A stretch of DNA of 64,000 nt, from positions 124,001-188,000 of the forward strand of contig JAACJM010000108.1 in NCBI GenBank assembly GCA_013368315.1, in the 5' to 3' direction. This DNA is from Tetrapyrgos nigripes (taxonomy: Eukaryota > Basidiomycota > Agaricomycetes > Agaricales > Campanellaceae). How positions within the stretch are numbered: position 1 is the first letter of the stretch; each line of letters starts with the position of its first letter. Below, piece by piece: positions 24,101-35,192 of this stretch. The notes under the pieces were generated by a model that was not told the origin of the DNA, searched no databases, and was given only the letters and a program-made list of their open reading frames with translations. Made by a program: the position numbers and the translations under genes.

Positions 24101-25324
24101 CTAGTCATCATTAACTAATGGTTCAGTGTCAGCTTCCTTGTCATCTAATTCTGCCCAGGGTGATGTCAAACACCATGAGTCCAATTCCTCGTCATTGACT
24201 GGTCCACCCTGAAAGTACTCTGCAAGGATGGGAGGTGTACAATGGAAGTACTGTGGAATCTGCGGCCAATGAAGAATGGTATGACAATTGCATAGCAGGA
24301 GGCTGACAAGATAAAAGAGACCAACAGGCTGCAAGAGCAACTTTTGATTTGAAGCAAAATTTAAGAAAGGGAATTGCGCATTAGCTTCCTTAAAAGACCA
24401 TTCAACCATCTCCCGAACTTTGCTCATTGCACCATTGAACTTTCTCTGTCCAGAATCCAACGAAAGACCCTTGTATGGTGCAAGTACATGCCCAGTCATA
24501 GCATATGCAGGGTCCCCATATATGAAGAGCCGTCTTCCATCTGGTGCCCAAAAATGCTTCAAGAGGATGTCTTCAAGACCACTCTGCTTGAAAACTGTGG
24601 CATCATGCCTTCGACCTTCTACAGGACCATAGACATGGATGATGAGACTGTCAGGGGCAGTGACAACATGATACTTCAGACAGTGTTTTCATTTCCATCC
24701 ATTATAAATGATGCGTTGGTTTTGTGAAGGTCGAGCGGTCTCCTGCAAAGTCCCATCGATGAATCTAACAACACAATCCAACAGACATCCCTTCTCCTTC
24801 ACTATGTGGGCATATTCAGCGAGTTTGGAAGGGGTGAGACGTTGCTGGTCAAAGCGTAGGAGGTGTTTCCATCGGGTATAGAGATAGAGTGCTGTGAGCT
24901 GAGTGATTCGTGAAAATCAGGTCCTCTCCCAACCTATCTGCATCTCCACATCACACAAACGACCTGGAGAGACAAGACAATGCAATAGCATGCATAGGGC
25001 AGTGATTGAGTCTTTCTTGTTGCCTGAGTCGGGACAGACTATCTCAGCAGAAAATTCCAAAGCTTTCACAAGTTCTCGGACTTTCTGCTGCGTAAATCTT
25101 CACCAACTGAGTCAGGCAAGAATATATAAATGCTTGTCTATGACACACCTGAATTGCTGTAGCCAGACAGAATCTCCCCAACTGAAAATATTGGCTCAGC
25201 CTCCTGGATGTGTTTTCCCAACTTTCTTGAGTTTTCTCCCTATTTCCTCATCATCTACTTGATGGAGCAGGTCTCTGAAAAGGTTTTGGAACTTTATATG
25301 CTGCTTAAGGATAGCAGCCTCCAT
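24101..25324 (-). pseudogene. PIF/Harbinger DDE transposase (HARBI1-like)
   Basis: Reading starts at an ATG at 25324 and ends at 24101. Conserved blocks: 'VVRFIDGTLQETARPSQNQR' (first catalytic Asp), 'GPVEGRRHDATVF', 'FIYGDPAYAM' (second Asp) and 'VREMVEWSFKEANAQFPFL' (catalytic Glu). Together these are the DDE_Tnp_4 pattern. The DDE residues survive, but in-frame stops break the frame: one near 25196, and a TGA at 24689-24691 where the family has a basic residue. The latter looks like CGA turned into TGA. Tail residues are acidic. The gene converges with the Myb-like gene, leaving about 80 bp between the two stop codons. Confidence 0.85.
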
Positions 25325-25374
25325 CTTGAGGAGGTATATGTTGCAAAAACAAGCTGTATTGATGAATACTTATA

Positions 25375-25464
25375 CGGTTCGCTATCACACACAATATGTG
25401 AGCCAACCACACGTGCACACTGACAAAGCCACATGTGGCAGCAGTTGGCTCATTGCAACCTCTC
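25375..25464 (-). repeat. Right terminal inverted repeat of the Harbinger element
   Basis: Reverse complement of 22351-22440 with C/T and G/A mismatches. Confidence 0.9.
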
Positions 25465-28446
25465 TATTATCATTGGATTTAATTGGTTGAAACACCACAA
25501 TCCATCAATAGATTGGAAGAAAGGGACCATCAAATTTGATAGGTGCCCTGGGGACTGCAAAAGGAAGAAACAATGGAAATTGTGGCAAGAAGAAGATGAG
25601 GAAGATATTGAAGAAGGAGATAGAATCTTTGTTGTGAACATGCGACCCAAAAACCCTGCGGAGTATATTTGTGCTACTGGTTCCATATCAGCTAATTTAG
25701 CTGCGCAACATGCTGCAGAAGAGGGAGCAAAATCTTTGGAAGAAATTGTACCCGGAGAATACCTTGGGGAGTTTTGACCTGTCTTTGAAAAAGAAGATTT
25801 TGATACCCTTCCAGAATGATGAAAATGGGACCATGCAATTGAGTTAGTACCTGAGGCAGTCTATCCCTTAGCTGCAAATGAACAGGGTCCACTGGACAAT
25901 TTCATCGAAGAATAACTGCAAACTGGAAGAATTTGAGCTTCGAAATCCCCTATATCTTCACCATTCTTCTTTGTCAAAAAGAAAGATGGAAAACTTTGTC
26001 CAGTTCAAGATTATCGAAAACTCAATTCCTTGACTATCAAAAACTGATACCCTATTCCATTGATTTCAGACGTGCTATATAAACTAAGGCACGTGAAAAT
26101 CTTTATGAAACTCAATGTAAGATGGGGATACAACAACATTCAAATCAAGGAAGGGAACGAACATAAAGCCACATCTGTCACCAATCAAGGATTGTTCAAA
26201 CCCCTCATAATGTTTTTCAGCCTCACAAATTTGCCAGTGACATTCCAAACCATGAACAAAATCTTCGCAGACCTTATCCAAACAGGGAAGGTTATTGTTT
26301 ACATGGACAATATCTTGATATTCTCAAAGGATATGGACGAGCACATGAAAACTGTTCAAGAGGTTTTACAAATTCTAAACATGCATAATCTCTACTTGAA
26401 ACTGGAGAAGTGTGATTTTCATAAGGACAAAGTGGAATATTTGGGACTTATAGTGGGCAACAGGAAGATGAGGATGGACCCTGTCAAGGTCAAGGGAGTC
26501 TGCCAGTGGGAAACACCAACTTGTGTCAAAGACGTTCAGAGCTTCTTAGGATTTACGAACTTTTATCGAAGGTTCATCAAAGACTGCAAAGATGGCTCAT
26601 CCATTAAATGATTTGACACAAAAAGATGTACCCTGGCAATGGATACCAGACCAAGAAAAGGGCTTTCAGAAATTGAAAGACACTGTCACATCAGAACTGG
26701 TTCTCCATTTTCCCCTGGATAATTGTCCTTATCAAGTCAAAGCAGATAGTTTGAATTTCACTGCAGGTGCTGTGCTGTCCCAACTCCAAAACAGTGAATG
26801 GGTACCTATTGCCTTTTTATCAAAAGGCCTTAGTGAACCAGAATGAAACTATAAAATTCACAATAAGGAGATGTTGGCTATCATGAGAGCTCTAAAGGAT
26901 TGGAGGCATTACTTGATGGGGAGACCAAGATTTGAAATCTGGATGGACCATTGTAATCTCTAATACTTTATGATGGCAAAAACCCTCAACAGGAGACAGG
27001 CTCATTGGTTGTTGGAATTAGCTGGTTCACAAACCAGGAAAGAGTCATTTGAAGCCTGACCTACTTTTGAGACAAAAGGGTCATGAGGAGGGGGCAGATG
27101 ATAACAAAAACGTCACCCTTCTTAAAGCCGAATTCCTGCAAGCCATGGAGACAGCCCAAGCTCGAGATACCCCAGGAGATATTTTCCTTGCACAAGTATG
27201 AAATTCAAAATGCAAATGGGAACCCCATGATCATTCATTCCAGAACTACAGAGATTATATTACTAAAGATAATCTAGTAATATAATTTCTTATATGTTCC
27301 CAACGACCTCAAGCTCTGTAACAAAATCATATGATTCCATCACAACATGTACTTTGCAGGCCACCCAGGCCAAGCCAAAACAGTCAAACTACTTACTCGA
27401 CACTATTGGTGGCCTAGCATCTATGGAGATGTCAAGAGATATGTCAAAGGATGTCCTACATGTCAACAAACAAAAACCTTTCCAGGAAAACCAAGAGGAC
27501 TACTAAGTCCTAACAAGATCCTGGAACAAATTTGGCAAATTATCTCTTGTGATTTAATCATGCATCTTCCTCCATCACATGGGTATACTGCTGTCCTTGT
27601 CATCATAGATCGACTCAGTAAAAGGATGAGAGACTGCCAACTTATGACGAAGTTACTAACAAAGGCATAGCATGGTTATTTTTGGACTGTGTCTGGAGGG
27701 ATTTTGGATTACCCAAATGGGTTATTAGCAATCGAGGATCAGTCTTCATCAGCAAATTTCTAAAATCCCTCTACGAGATTCTGGGCATTAAAATGAATGT
27801 TTCAACAGTGTATCACCCTCAAACCAATGGGCAAACAGAGCACATCAACCAAGAAATCAAACAGTACTTGCGACAAGATGACTGGGATGAGTGGCTACCT
27901 ATGACAGAATTCTGCTATAACAATCGAGAACATAGTTCTCCAGGCTACACTCCCTTCTATATGACTAGTGGCTTTCATCCTCAAAAAGCTACTGAACCAT
28001 TTGTCAATGTCACCAACAAAACTGCGACAGATTTCTTTGATTGGATTGAAAAGGCATGTCTTACGAGGAGCACAGAGTTGATGAAGAAATACTACAATAG
28101 AGGAAGGAATGAGGATCCAGAATACAAGAAGGGAGATAAGGTGTATATTGAAGGGAAGAATATCACTATGGAATGACCAAGTACCAAATTTGTGGACAAA
28201 CGATACAGACCTTTTCCTATTAAGGAAAAGGTAGGGAGTTCCTCATACTGAGTGGATATTCCAAAAACCTGGAAGAGTATTCACCCTGTTTTCCATACAT
28301 CATATCTTCATCCTCATTATTCTTCAGTTGCAAAACATCAGCAAGACGACATTAGTCGAGAACCTGCTACTATTGAAGATGGCTCACCAGTCTACAATGT
28401 TGAAGAAATCCTAGATATCTCAAGTGTCTTCGGGGTGAAGACCCTT

Positions 28447-28459
28447 AAGAGGGGGGTAA
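28447..28459 (+). promoter_or_regulatory. Polypurine tract of element B
   Basis: AAGAGGGGGGTAA lies immediately upstream of the 3' LTR start at 28460. It resembles the tract of element A. Confidence 0.75.
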
Positions 28460-30515
28460 TGTCATGAACCTTTCATTCCTCATTCAAGAAACTCTTAGAG
28501 GGATTCTCAATCCTTCTTTATCTCTCCGATTGCCGCTACCCACTTTCCCCTAACAAGATCAACTTCTTTTGAGCTGGGTCATTTATCACTCCATAGTTGT
28601 CTGTGGATCCCTTTAGATTGCAAGTGCATTGTCATAAGACCTTAATTTATCTTCTCAATTAATTCCTCTAGAAACACAGACATTATTTGTAAAGTAGTAT
28701 ATATAGAGTAGGATACTCATCCTGTATCTTTACTCTAGTCTGATCTTATCACACGGACCTTGCTTTATTCTACTCAATAATAGGTGTCCTTTGCATAAGT
28801 GTAGAAGAAACACAAACTTAAAGACTTTTATACAAATTGTAAAGTGCGAGTGTTCCGAGTAGTCAGAATACTCAACAGTTCATTTGTACTACAAGGACTT
28901 TTGGGGTTTTTGATAAGGTTTTGCACGAGTGCACACAAGTTAAACACACACAAAGACTATAACAAGTCCACAAAGGTATAAACCAACAGTTTCAATTTCA
29001 CAATTTGTAGGCCCAAATGCCTTATAACCAATTTCACAAGTCCGAGGACACACACAAAAGGTAACACAAAATCAACAAATTTGATTCAACACTATTGATT
29101 CCAACACACTATGTTTATACTCGATGCGAGTGAGGTAGATTTGGTAGAAGCGTAGTCCGTGTTTCGCAGTCTCTACAGCTAGCGCTAGTGAGATGACCGA
29201 TACTCTACAGTACGTGGCTTGAGTAACTACAAGAAATACCTAGTCCTTTTATACTACTCGCAGCTACTACTATACAGTTCTACATTTCTTTTTAATGTCC
29301 ACTAAAAGGTACCTAAGAAAAACAGAAATATTAGTCTAATCGCCAGTCCATGTTTGTCCGTACTACTAGATTAAGTAGGTACTTTCTAATTAGGGTATCT
29401 ATAAAATGTAGAATAATATCTAAACTAATAGGGCTTTCTATGTTCCCTTCACTTCATCCTCTTGACTAAGAGTACCATCCTGGAACTGGCAGCCGTAGTC
29501 ATTCTGACTCACATAGCTCCACCATCCATGCTAGGCTCCACTTGTATGACTCACGTTCCTTTACCACCAATCAGTCGTTATAGGTTTGTGTAGTCCTTGC
29601 TTATTCCTCCTCTTATGTTTTTCTGGTGCTACTATAGGCTCAGTGTTTATAGACCTCGTTGCTAGTATACCACCAGTTAGTTCTTATAGATAAGGCCTGC
29701 TCTCTATAAGGTCCTACATATCTTTTGTAGTTGCGCTTGTACCAACAAGAACACCTCAGTCATCAGGCACACATCTTGCTGATCTTACTGCTGCATTCGG
29801 AAATAGCTTTACCCTTTTGGGGCTCTCTCATTATGATGGGCTTTATTCCTTCACCGCTAGTTCATCCCTTTAGTGCATTGTGAAAGCTGAGCCTTCTAGG
29901 AACTCGTACATATATACTTTGTCCTACTTTTCTATCCTTACTGCCTTTCAAAAGACTATTCCTTCTATTTTGCTTACAAGCGAGGTATCACTTGTTATAC
30001 CACTAGTTCAGACATAGTCAGTTACTAGGGCTTTCCTCTGATTTCTCTGATTATGGCGCCATTTCTAAACCAGTGATCGTTTAGCACTAGAGTCTGGGTC
30101 ATATAGCCTACATGTTCCTTGCCCATGAATAGGGGCTTCACTTTCCCTTGAATCGCACTGGTGGTACTAAGCACGTTATAGTAGGAATGGTTACAAAGTC
30201 CTTATAGAACTTTGTATAGTATATGGTGGATCTGCTACTATAACTGAAGCACCATACACATCAACCATAGTACTTAGAATAAGCATATCCTATTCATAAG
30301 TACTTAGTTTTATTGTACTTGTGCATACACTTATTCCACTAACACTTTAACTAGCAGTTCGGGACTCACTCTAGTTCTTTTATATACCAATTGAAGTGGT
30401 GAATCAGCTTTCTAACTGCCAATTAGTGTTTCTATACGTGAATTTTGTATGGCGTATCATTGATTCTTTAGTGTCATCATCACCTCACCTAAATATCTTC
30501 GGCTCAGTTCTGACA
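28460..30515 (+). repeat. 3' LTR of element B, split by an insertion
   Basis: 28460-28774 aligns with the first 5/6 of the 5' LTR and 30461-30515 with its last ~55 bp. The ~1.69 kb between has no counterpart in the 5' LTR. Confidence 0.92.
28779..30460. mobile_element. ORF-less ~1.7-kb insertion in the 3' LTR of element B
   Basis: Exact replacement of the LTR continuity shows this is an insertion. It contains no open frame of 60 codons on either strand. The ends show only weak inverted similarity (both contain a GAAACAC motif ~30 bp in). The flanks read CAAT and TGAT, which could be one CGAT target altered differently on each side. It is probably a non-autonomous element of unknown family. 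Confidence 0.7.
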
Positions 30516-30532
30516 TCTATAAGGTGGTCTGG

Positions 30533-30663
30533 CATACTGAAAAGACAAAGATATCTGCTTGACGGATAGATCACATCACTACTACTGATATAAGATATAT
30601 CTGTAAAAAAGTGTGTTTCTGTACACCTTTCTGCTGAGCAGATATTTTTGTATTTTCGGCGTG
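30533..30663 (+). mobile_element. 131-bp MITE, copy 2
   Basis: Same ends and core as the copy at 13210-13340 and the same orientation. TGG flanks both sides (30530-30532, 30664-30666). It inserted 17 bp beyond the end of element B. Confidence 0.85.
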
Positions 30664-30728
30664 TGGAGGGAAAAGTGACTTGATTTGATGATTTGTAAGT
30701 GAAAATTTATCTTATCTCTTTCCTTTTT

Positions 30729-30754
30729 AGGAAGGAGGGGGGAGGGGGGGAGGT
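30729..30754 (+). repeat. G-rich tract
   Basis: Runs of GG, GGGGGG and GGGGGGG separated by single A residues follow a T/C-rich stretch. The tract could form a G-quadruplex; nothing shows that it does. Confidence 0.5.
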
Positions 30755-31049
30755 CTGGCTGACCTTAAAACCCAAAAGGAACATCTGGTCTGGCCATAAC
30801 CATCTGTACACCTCTTGGCAGGTAAGTTACCTCTGATTTTTTTTCCAGTACAGCTCAGACATTGATACGCTACAGAGCACTTTGCTAGACACATCTTAAT
30901 TTCAAGGCACTCAAGCCCTCTCAATGTCTCACCCTTCACGAAAACAGTTGCCCCCATTTCAACTCGTCCAAATCAAGTTTGTATACGAAATACTTCACCA
31001 AGGTTACAAGTCTGAATGAAATGAGGAATTGTCTTATCCCTGAGTTTCA

Positions 31050-31495
31050 TGGCACCGTTAAGCATACATCTTTTGGTCTTGTTTGTACAATCTGCAAATG
31101 CACAGCCACTGCATGCAGTTGAGCACTGGTGGCACTGTTAAGTGCACATTTTTTGTTTGTTAGTTGTTTGTACACTCCATGGGTACATAGCCACAGTCTG
31201 AGACCTGAGCATATGGCACTGTTAAGTGCACATTTTTTGTTTGTTAGTTGTTTGTACACCCTGCAAGTACATAGCCACAGTCTGAGACCTGAGCATATGG
31301 CACTGTTAAGTGCACATTTTTTGTTTGTTAGTTGTTTGTACACCCACGAGTACATAGCCACTGAGACCTGAGCATATGGCACTGTTAAGTACACATTTTT
31401 TGTTTGTACATGTATAATACAGAAGTCAACAGCTTGAGCACAGATGGCACTGTTAAATGAACATTTTTTGTTTGTAATTGTATAATACTGAAGTT
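31050..31495. repeat. 84-bp minisatellite, about six units
   Basis: Units share GGCACTGTTAAGTGCACATT and TTTGTTTGTACA blocks. The central three are nearly identical with an 84-bp period (for example 31213 to 31297) and those at both ends are diverged. Because 84 is a multiple of three, the minus strand stays open across all units (31631-31047, 28-residue repeats including 'LTNKKCALNSAICSGLRLW'). Nothing else suggests that this frame is a gene. Confidence 0.85.
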
Positions 31496-32866
31496 TTTGC
31501 TGCTGGGCCTCTATTTTCATTTCCATTCCTGTGACAGTATGTTTATTGCCCTTTTCAACCTCAGGTAAAACCACAGTTTTTGCTGTTTGAATTGTCAGAT
31601 TGTTTGAACCATATTGTTTGACATGCTTCACAGTTCATCAACATGCACAAGAAAGTCGTTGGATTTAACCATAAATACAATACTAAATCCTGCATGGTAA
31701 AGATGCCCTTCCCGCTACTCATTCACTCTCATAGCTGGGTTTTCCTCGTTGGTTGTCAAAGTTAGAGCATCCATTTTCTCTCTCACCTCACTCTCTGTTT
31801 CTTCATGGTGATCCATGAATTTGTGCTTTGCACCTATCATACTGTGGGATCCTGAACCATTTGTAGCCAGGGCACATTCAGCAGCCATCTGCCAGTGGTT
31901 CCCATACAGTAAGTCATCATCTACTGATAAAAAGAAGTTGGTCACTCACATCAACAAAGCTATCGTCCATACAAGTAATGTGATGAAGGGTTGGGTTGGT
32001 GTGGGATGTAGCATATTCAATGTTTTTGTTGGCTGCTCAGACTGATACATTGATGCTAAACACCACTTCAATGATGTCACCTGTTGTTGATGGTCTTGTA
32101 ACTGTAAATTTGGTGAGTCCCTCAAGTCTTTTTCCTAGCATAGATGTCAGACACTTACTTGGTTGTCCTGTTTTTTTTTTTTCAGTTTCCTCTTGAAATA
32201 TCTTACATTGTTCTCAGCAATGTGAAACCCACTTGTTTCCACACATAGCAGCCAAGGCACCTGTTGGGTTGATGTCTGTTGAAAATGATACCAGTTACTC
32301 ATTCAGGGTGTAGCATTTCAAAGTGAAGAAACAGTTTTCAAATGCGAGTGCAGGTTGGCCTTCAAAGGTGGTGATAACTGGGAGACTGGGCACTACACCT
32401 TCATTCAAGTTTTTGCAAAGAAGTTTGTGAACAGCTGTCACACCAGTGATAGCGTCAGAGAAGAGTTCACTGCCAAGGCCAGAAATCTAGATACGTTGTC
32501 ACTCTAAGCCAGGGTTGACAGTGGTGTTCATGGTGGTGTTCCAACTGGAGCATTGGCATTTGTGTGTGCTGCGCAAGGCATCCTGAAGTTAACTCTGTTT
32601 TTTTTTTTTTGGCTGAACCTGTAATTGACATACTTGTTATAGTATAGGGGGAGTTGTTTGTCTGCCAGGATCCCTTGCATGCTGAAGGTGATCTCTTCTT
32701 GTCCTTGCTCTGGGCTGAATACTCTCCAAGCCAAAGGGACACTGCCCCATACAGTGTCTAACCCCTTGTCCCATGTGATTTCCTTGACTGTAGACTATAG
32801 TTAGCATTGTTGATATTGTATGGAGAGGTTTGACTGATCTTCGTCAAGCCAGAAAGCTGATATGAA
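31496..32866. other. No gene recognised
   Basis: Only short frames without known motifs; a T-run near 32170 and an A/T-run near 32600 are present. It looks like decayed repeat DNA. Confidence 0.4.
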
Positions 32867-33531
32867 GTGTGCTTCAAAGCTCCTAAGCAAGCCCTAAAAA
32901 GGCTGTTGCTACCAAGGCTGCTATTCAATCATTTGCATCAAGATATAGTTTCCAGCCAGACCCTGTCTCAGCCCCTTCCACTTCTGCTTCAACTTCATCC
33001 TTGTCTTTGCTCCAACCATTCCAGTTTCCTATGCAATTGCAGCTGGATGATAACAGTGAATCTTCATTCATCGACAATAGTCTTTCTCTCTACCTCCTCA
33101 CATCATCCTCATGCTGATGACCACATCAATTTCAGTGCCAATTCTGGATGGCAAGGTGACAACTAAGTATGCTGGTTTTTGGTGCACCAAAGAAGACTGG
33201 AGGACATTTTACAATCTGCCCTCTTACATCAGGGGTGACCAGAAAAACATAGATGTCAATGACATTGTCCTCATCAGGTATAGGCTGTCATCATGGACAA
33301 ATAACAGCCAAGACAGGTACAGGCCTCAGGGTATCTTGATGTCTCACTCCATTCTCTTTGTCGTCATCATTACCAAGGCTAAAAGTGAGGAAGACATCAC
33401 CAAGGCTGCCACTGTGATTGCCATGTCCAAGTCGATTGCTGAGCAAGCAAGAGGATGGGCAAGCAAAAGGTGGTCAGGCTAAGGCAAAGCCTACTGGAGG
33501 TGTTGTGAAGAAGTCATCCAAGTCTAAGTGA
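32867..33531 (+). pseudogene. Unrecognised coding remnant
   Basis: Codon-like order can be followed in pieces: a Ser/Pro-rich stretch ('SRYSFQPDPVSAPSTSAS'), a 123-codon frame at 33111-33482 ('AGFWCTKEDWRTFYNLPSYI', 'NIDVNDIVLIRYRL'), and a Lys/Gly-rich end in another frame that terminates at 33531. The frame changes suggest a broken gene or a transposon gene of an unknown family. I do not recognise a domain. Confidence 0.35.
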
Positions 33532-34997
33532 TGTATGTATGGTGTATGGTGTGTGATGTATAACTATATTTCTGACTCTATGTTGTCATAGATTGTATGA
33601 TGATGTATGTGTATAGCGACTAGTCAGTGTATACTTTGAATGATAGTCGTCTTGGGTTAGGCTTGAGTGGTTTGTTTTTGTGAGTGTGCCAGAGGATGCA
33701 AGGGGGGGTTTGGGTGTAAATGGTATTGTTGTCATGTGAGGCAAAATCATGGGGAGTCAAGTACATGACTTCCCCGAGTTACTGCCATGATATCATAATG
33801 TGAGAAGGTTTTCATTGTCCATGTCAAATGTTATAAAATCCTTCAAGCAGCTGGTGGGTCACATACGAGAGTTGTCAAGGTGTAGACCACCACTACATGA
33901 TCTGTATGTTACATGTGGGTGAAATGGATTGAAAAGGGTTATATTCATTGACATAGTGCATCTGCAATTACCATACAGTGAAGGTCTACACTAGTTATCT
34001 GCTTGCAGCACCAGTGGAAATGTTTCTGAATGAAACATGGCAGTGTTTTGTACACTTCAGCTGATAATCTGATGAAGGAAGTCATTGTTCACAGCGGTGC
34101 TTTGGCAATACAAGTGTTGGTGTTTCAGGATTTATTCAGTTAACATAATGGTGACACTTTGGTAATTGTTAGGCATTGTACCTGTATGGCTTTCAGTACA
34201 TTGGTTCTGTGTGTACATGAATGGTACACAGTAAGAACTCACTGTCAAGGGCACATCAAATGCAACCAGAAGCTTTCATGAAACCAACCACATCAAAACC
34301 AAAAGTTTCACAGTCCTGTGATCTGAAACCAATGCAAAACCACCCTTGAGAAAGGAGGTCCTGAAGGTCCTCAAAATGTATGAAGCTGCTAAGACTAATC
34401 AGCAGTTGTTCAGTATGAAGTAGTTTAACGTCATTTCAGACACAAAACTGGAATGACCAACAAGTAAGAGGGACATCAGCTTCTCGCACATAGAGAACAG
34501 TGTAGACACAGCTTACCAATTTTGTAAGAAGGTGCAAAGCTGTCCAAGAGTGGGAAGAGTTGGAATAGAATGAAGAGTTGAAGATCAATGAAGACGTGAA
34601 AAAAGCGAGGGATGGTTGTTGGAAAGGCCAGACCTGAAGTCCTTGAGCAGGTCAACAGTGATGACAGCCTGTAAGGTGTGAGGAACGATGGGGGTTGTCA
34701 ATTTGGGTAAGAGTGATCAAGATAACTGCTGTTGCTTCATGATCTAGATGGTTAAGAGGCACAAATATGCCCACAGGAGTCAGCCCCTAGTTTCACTAGA
34801 CCAATTCACAGACAGCAGAGCTGACTGAGTCAGCAGTGAAAACCTCAACCAAGTCATGGCATAAGGCAGAGAGGGAAAGAGGTGGAGATGGAAGAAATGG
34901 TGAGAAGTCAACATTTTACAGCTTGAGTTTTTGATAGATCTTTACATTGTTTCTATTATGATAGAATGGAAAGTGGTGGAAGTTTCAGATGGGCTGG
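33532..34997. other. No gene recognised
   Basis: No frame with a recognisable domain. A GTATG/GTGTATGGTG-rich stretch lies at ~33535-33615. Confidence 0.4.
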
Positions 34998-35192
34998 TTG
35001 TCTGAGAGAAAGGAACATCAAATTGAACAGCTGCAGAGGTAGAAAGGTGCTTTGTGTAATGTATATAAGAGAATAATATATAATTGTTATCTTCATTACC
35101 TTTATTGTATCCAAATGCTTGTGATTCTATTATACTTGATGTGAAGTGTTAGTGGTGTTCAGACTCGTACTTGCCCCCATACATGGGGGCCC
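34998..35192 (-). repeat. Dispersed repeat, copy 2
   Basis: Reverse complement of 14440-14637 with good identity throughout. The two copies face each other across 20 kb that contains the whole transposon nest. Confidence 0.7.

Larger units (their letters stand above)
22351..25464. mobile_element. PIF/Harbinger DNA transposon inside element B
   Basis: The 3114-bp element has ~90-bp terminal inverted repeats starting GAGAGGTTGC. The 5-bp sequence TATTA is present at both flanks (22346-22350, 25465-25469). One copy would be the target, because taking out the element plus one TATTA leaves the element B protease frame continuous. Two convergent genes are inside: a Myb/trihelix-like protein on + and a DDE transposase on minus, the classical two-gene layout of PIF/Harbinger elements. 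The transposase is interrupted by stops and a further MITE sits in the Myb gene, so this copy is inactive. Confidence 0.92.
21999..28467 (+). pseudogene. Pol polyprotein remnant of element B, split by a Harbinger insertion
   Basis: The protease domain begins at 21999 ('LLDCGATGCYINQDF') and is cut at 22350, then resumes at 25465 in the same frame ('IIGFNWLKHHNPSIDW'). RT follows from ~25965 ('[17 protein letters not shown]', 'MFFSLTNLPVTFQTM'), RNase H at 26592-27030, and integrase at ~27347-28170 ('AGHPGQAKTVKLLTRHYWWP', 'HPQTNGQTEHINQEIKQYL'). The RT box reads YMDN (26309-26311), the upstream RT aspartate reads Asn (26114-26116) and the second integrase aspartate reads Asn (27730-27732). 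Numerous in-frame stops occur. The C terminus ends at 'VEEILDISSVF' without a readable chromodomain, and the polypurine tract follows at once. Confidence 0.9.
21058..30515 (+). mobile_element. Ty3/gypsy LTR retrotransposon B with nested insertions, inactivated
   Basis: LTRs at 21058-21408 and 28460-30515 (the second split by an insertion) flank a decayed polyprotein. Removing the nested Harbinger element (22351-25464) and the LTR insertion (~28779-30460) leaves an element of about 4.7 kb. Domain order is protease, RT, RNase H, integrase, so it is Ty3/gypsy. It differs clearly from element A in LTR and protein sequence. No 5-bp target duplication was found (left flank TGTGA, right flank TCTAT). 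That may mean recombination or decay at the borders. Confidence 0.92.

Noticed and set aside
24101..24562. Intact transposase from this frame alone
   Set aside because: It is only the C-terminal third; the first catalytic Asp lies upstream beyond an in-frame stop.
28775..30464. Helitron as the insertion in the 3' LTR of element B
   Set aside because: Insertion is not between A and T, the ends are not TC and CTRR, and no 3' hairpin was seen.
31047..31631. Minus-strand 194-codon frame as a real gene
   Set aside because: It is explained by an 84-bp repeat whose length is a multiple of three; there is no start context, intron or domain to support a gene.
33111..33482. Complete single-exon gene
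   Set aside because: Coding-like sequence continues in other frames on both sides, so the frame is a fragment of a longer broken gene.
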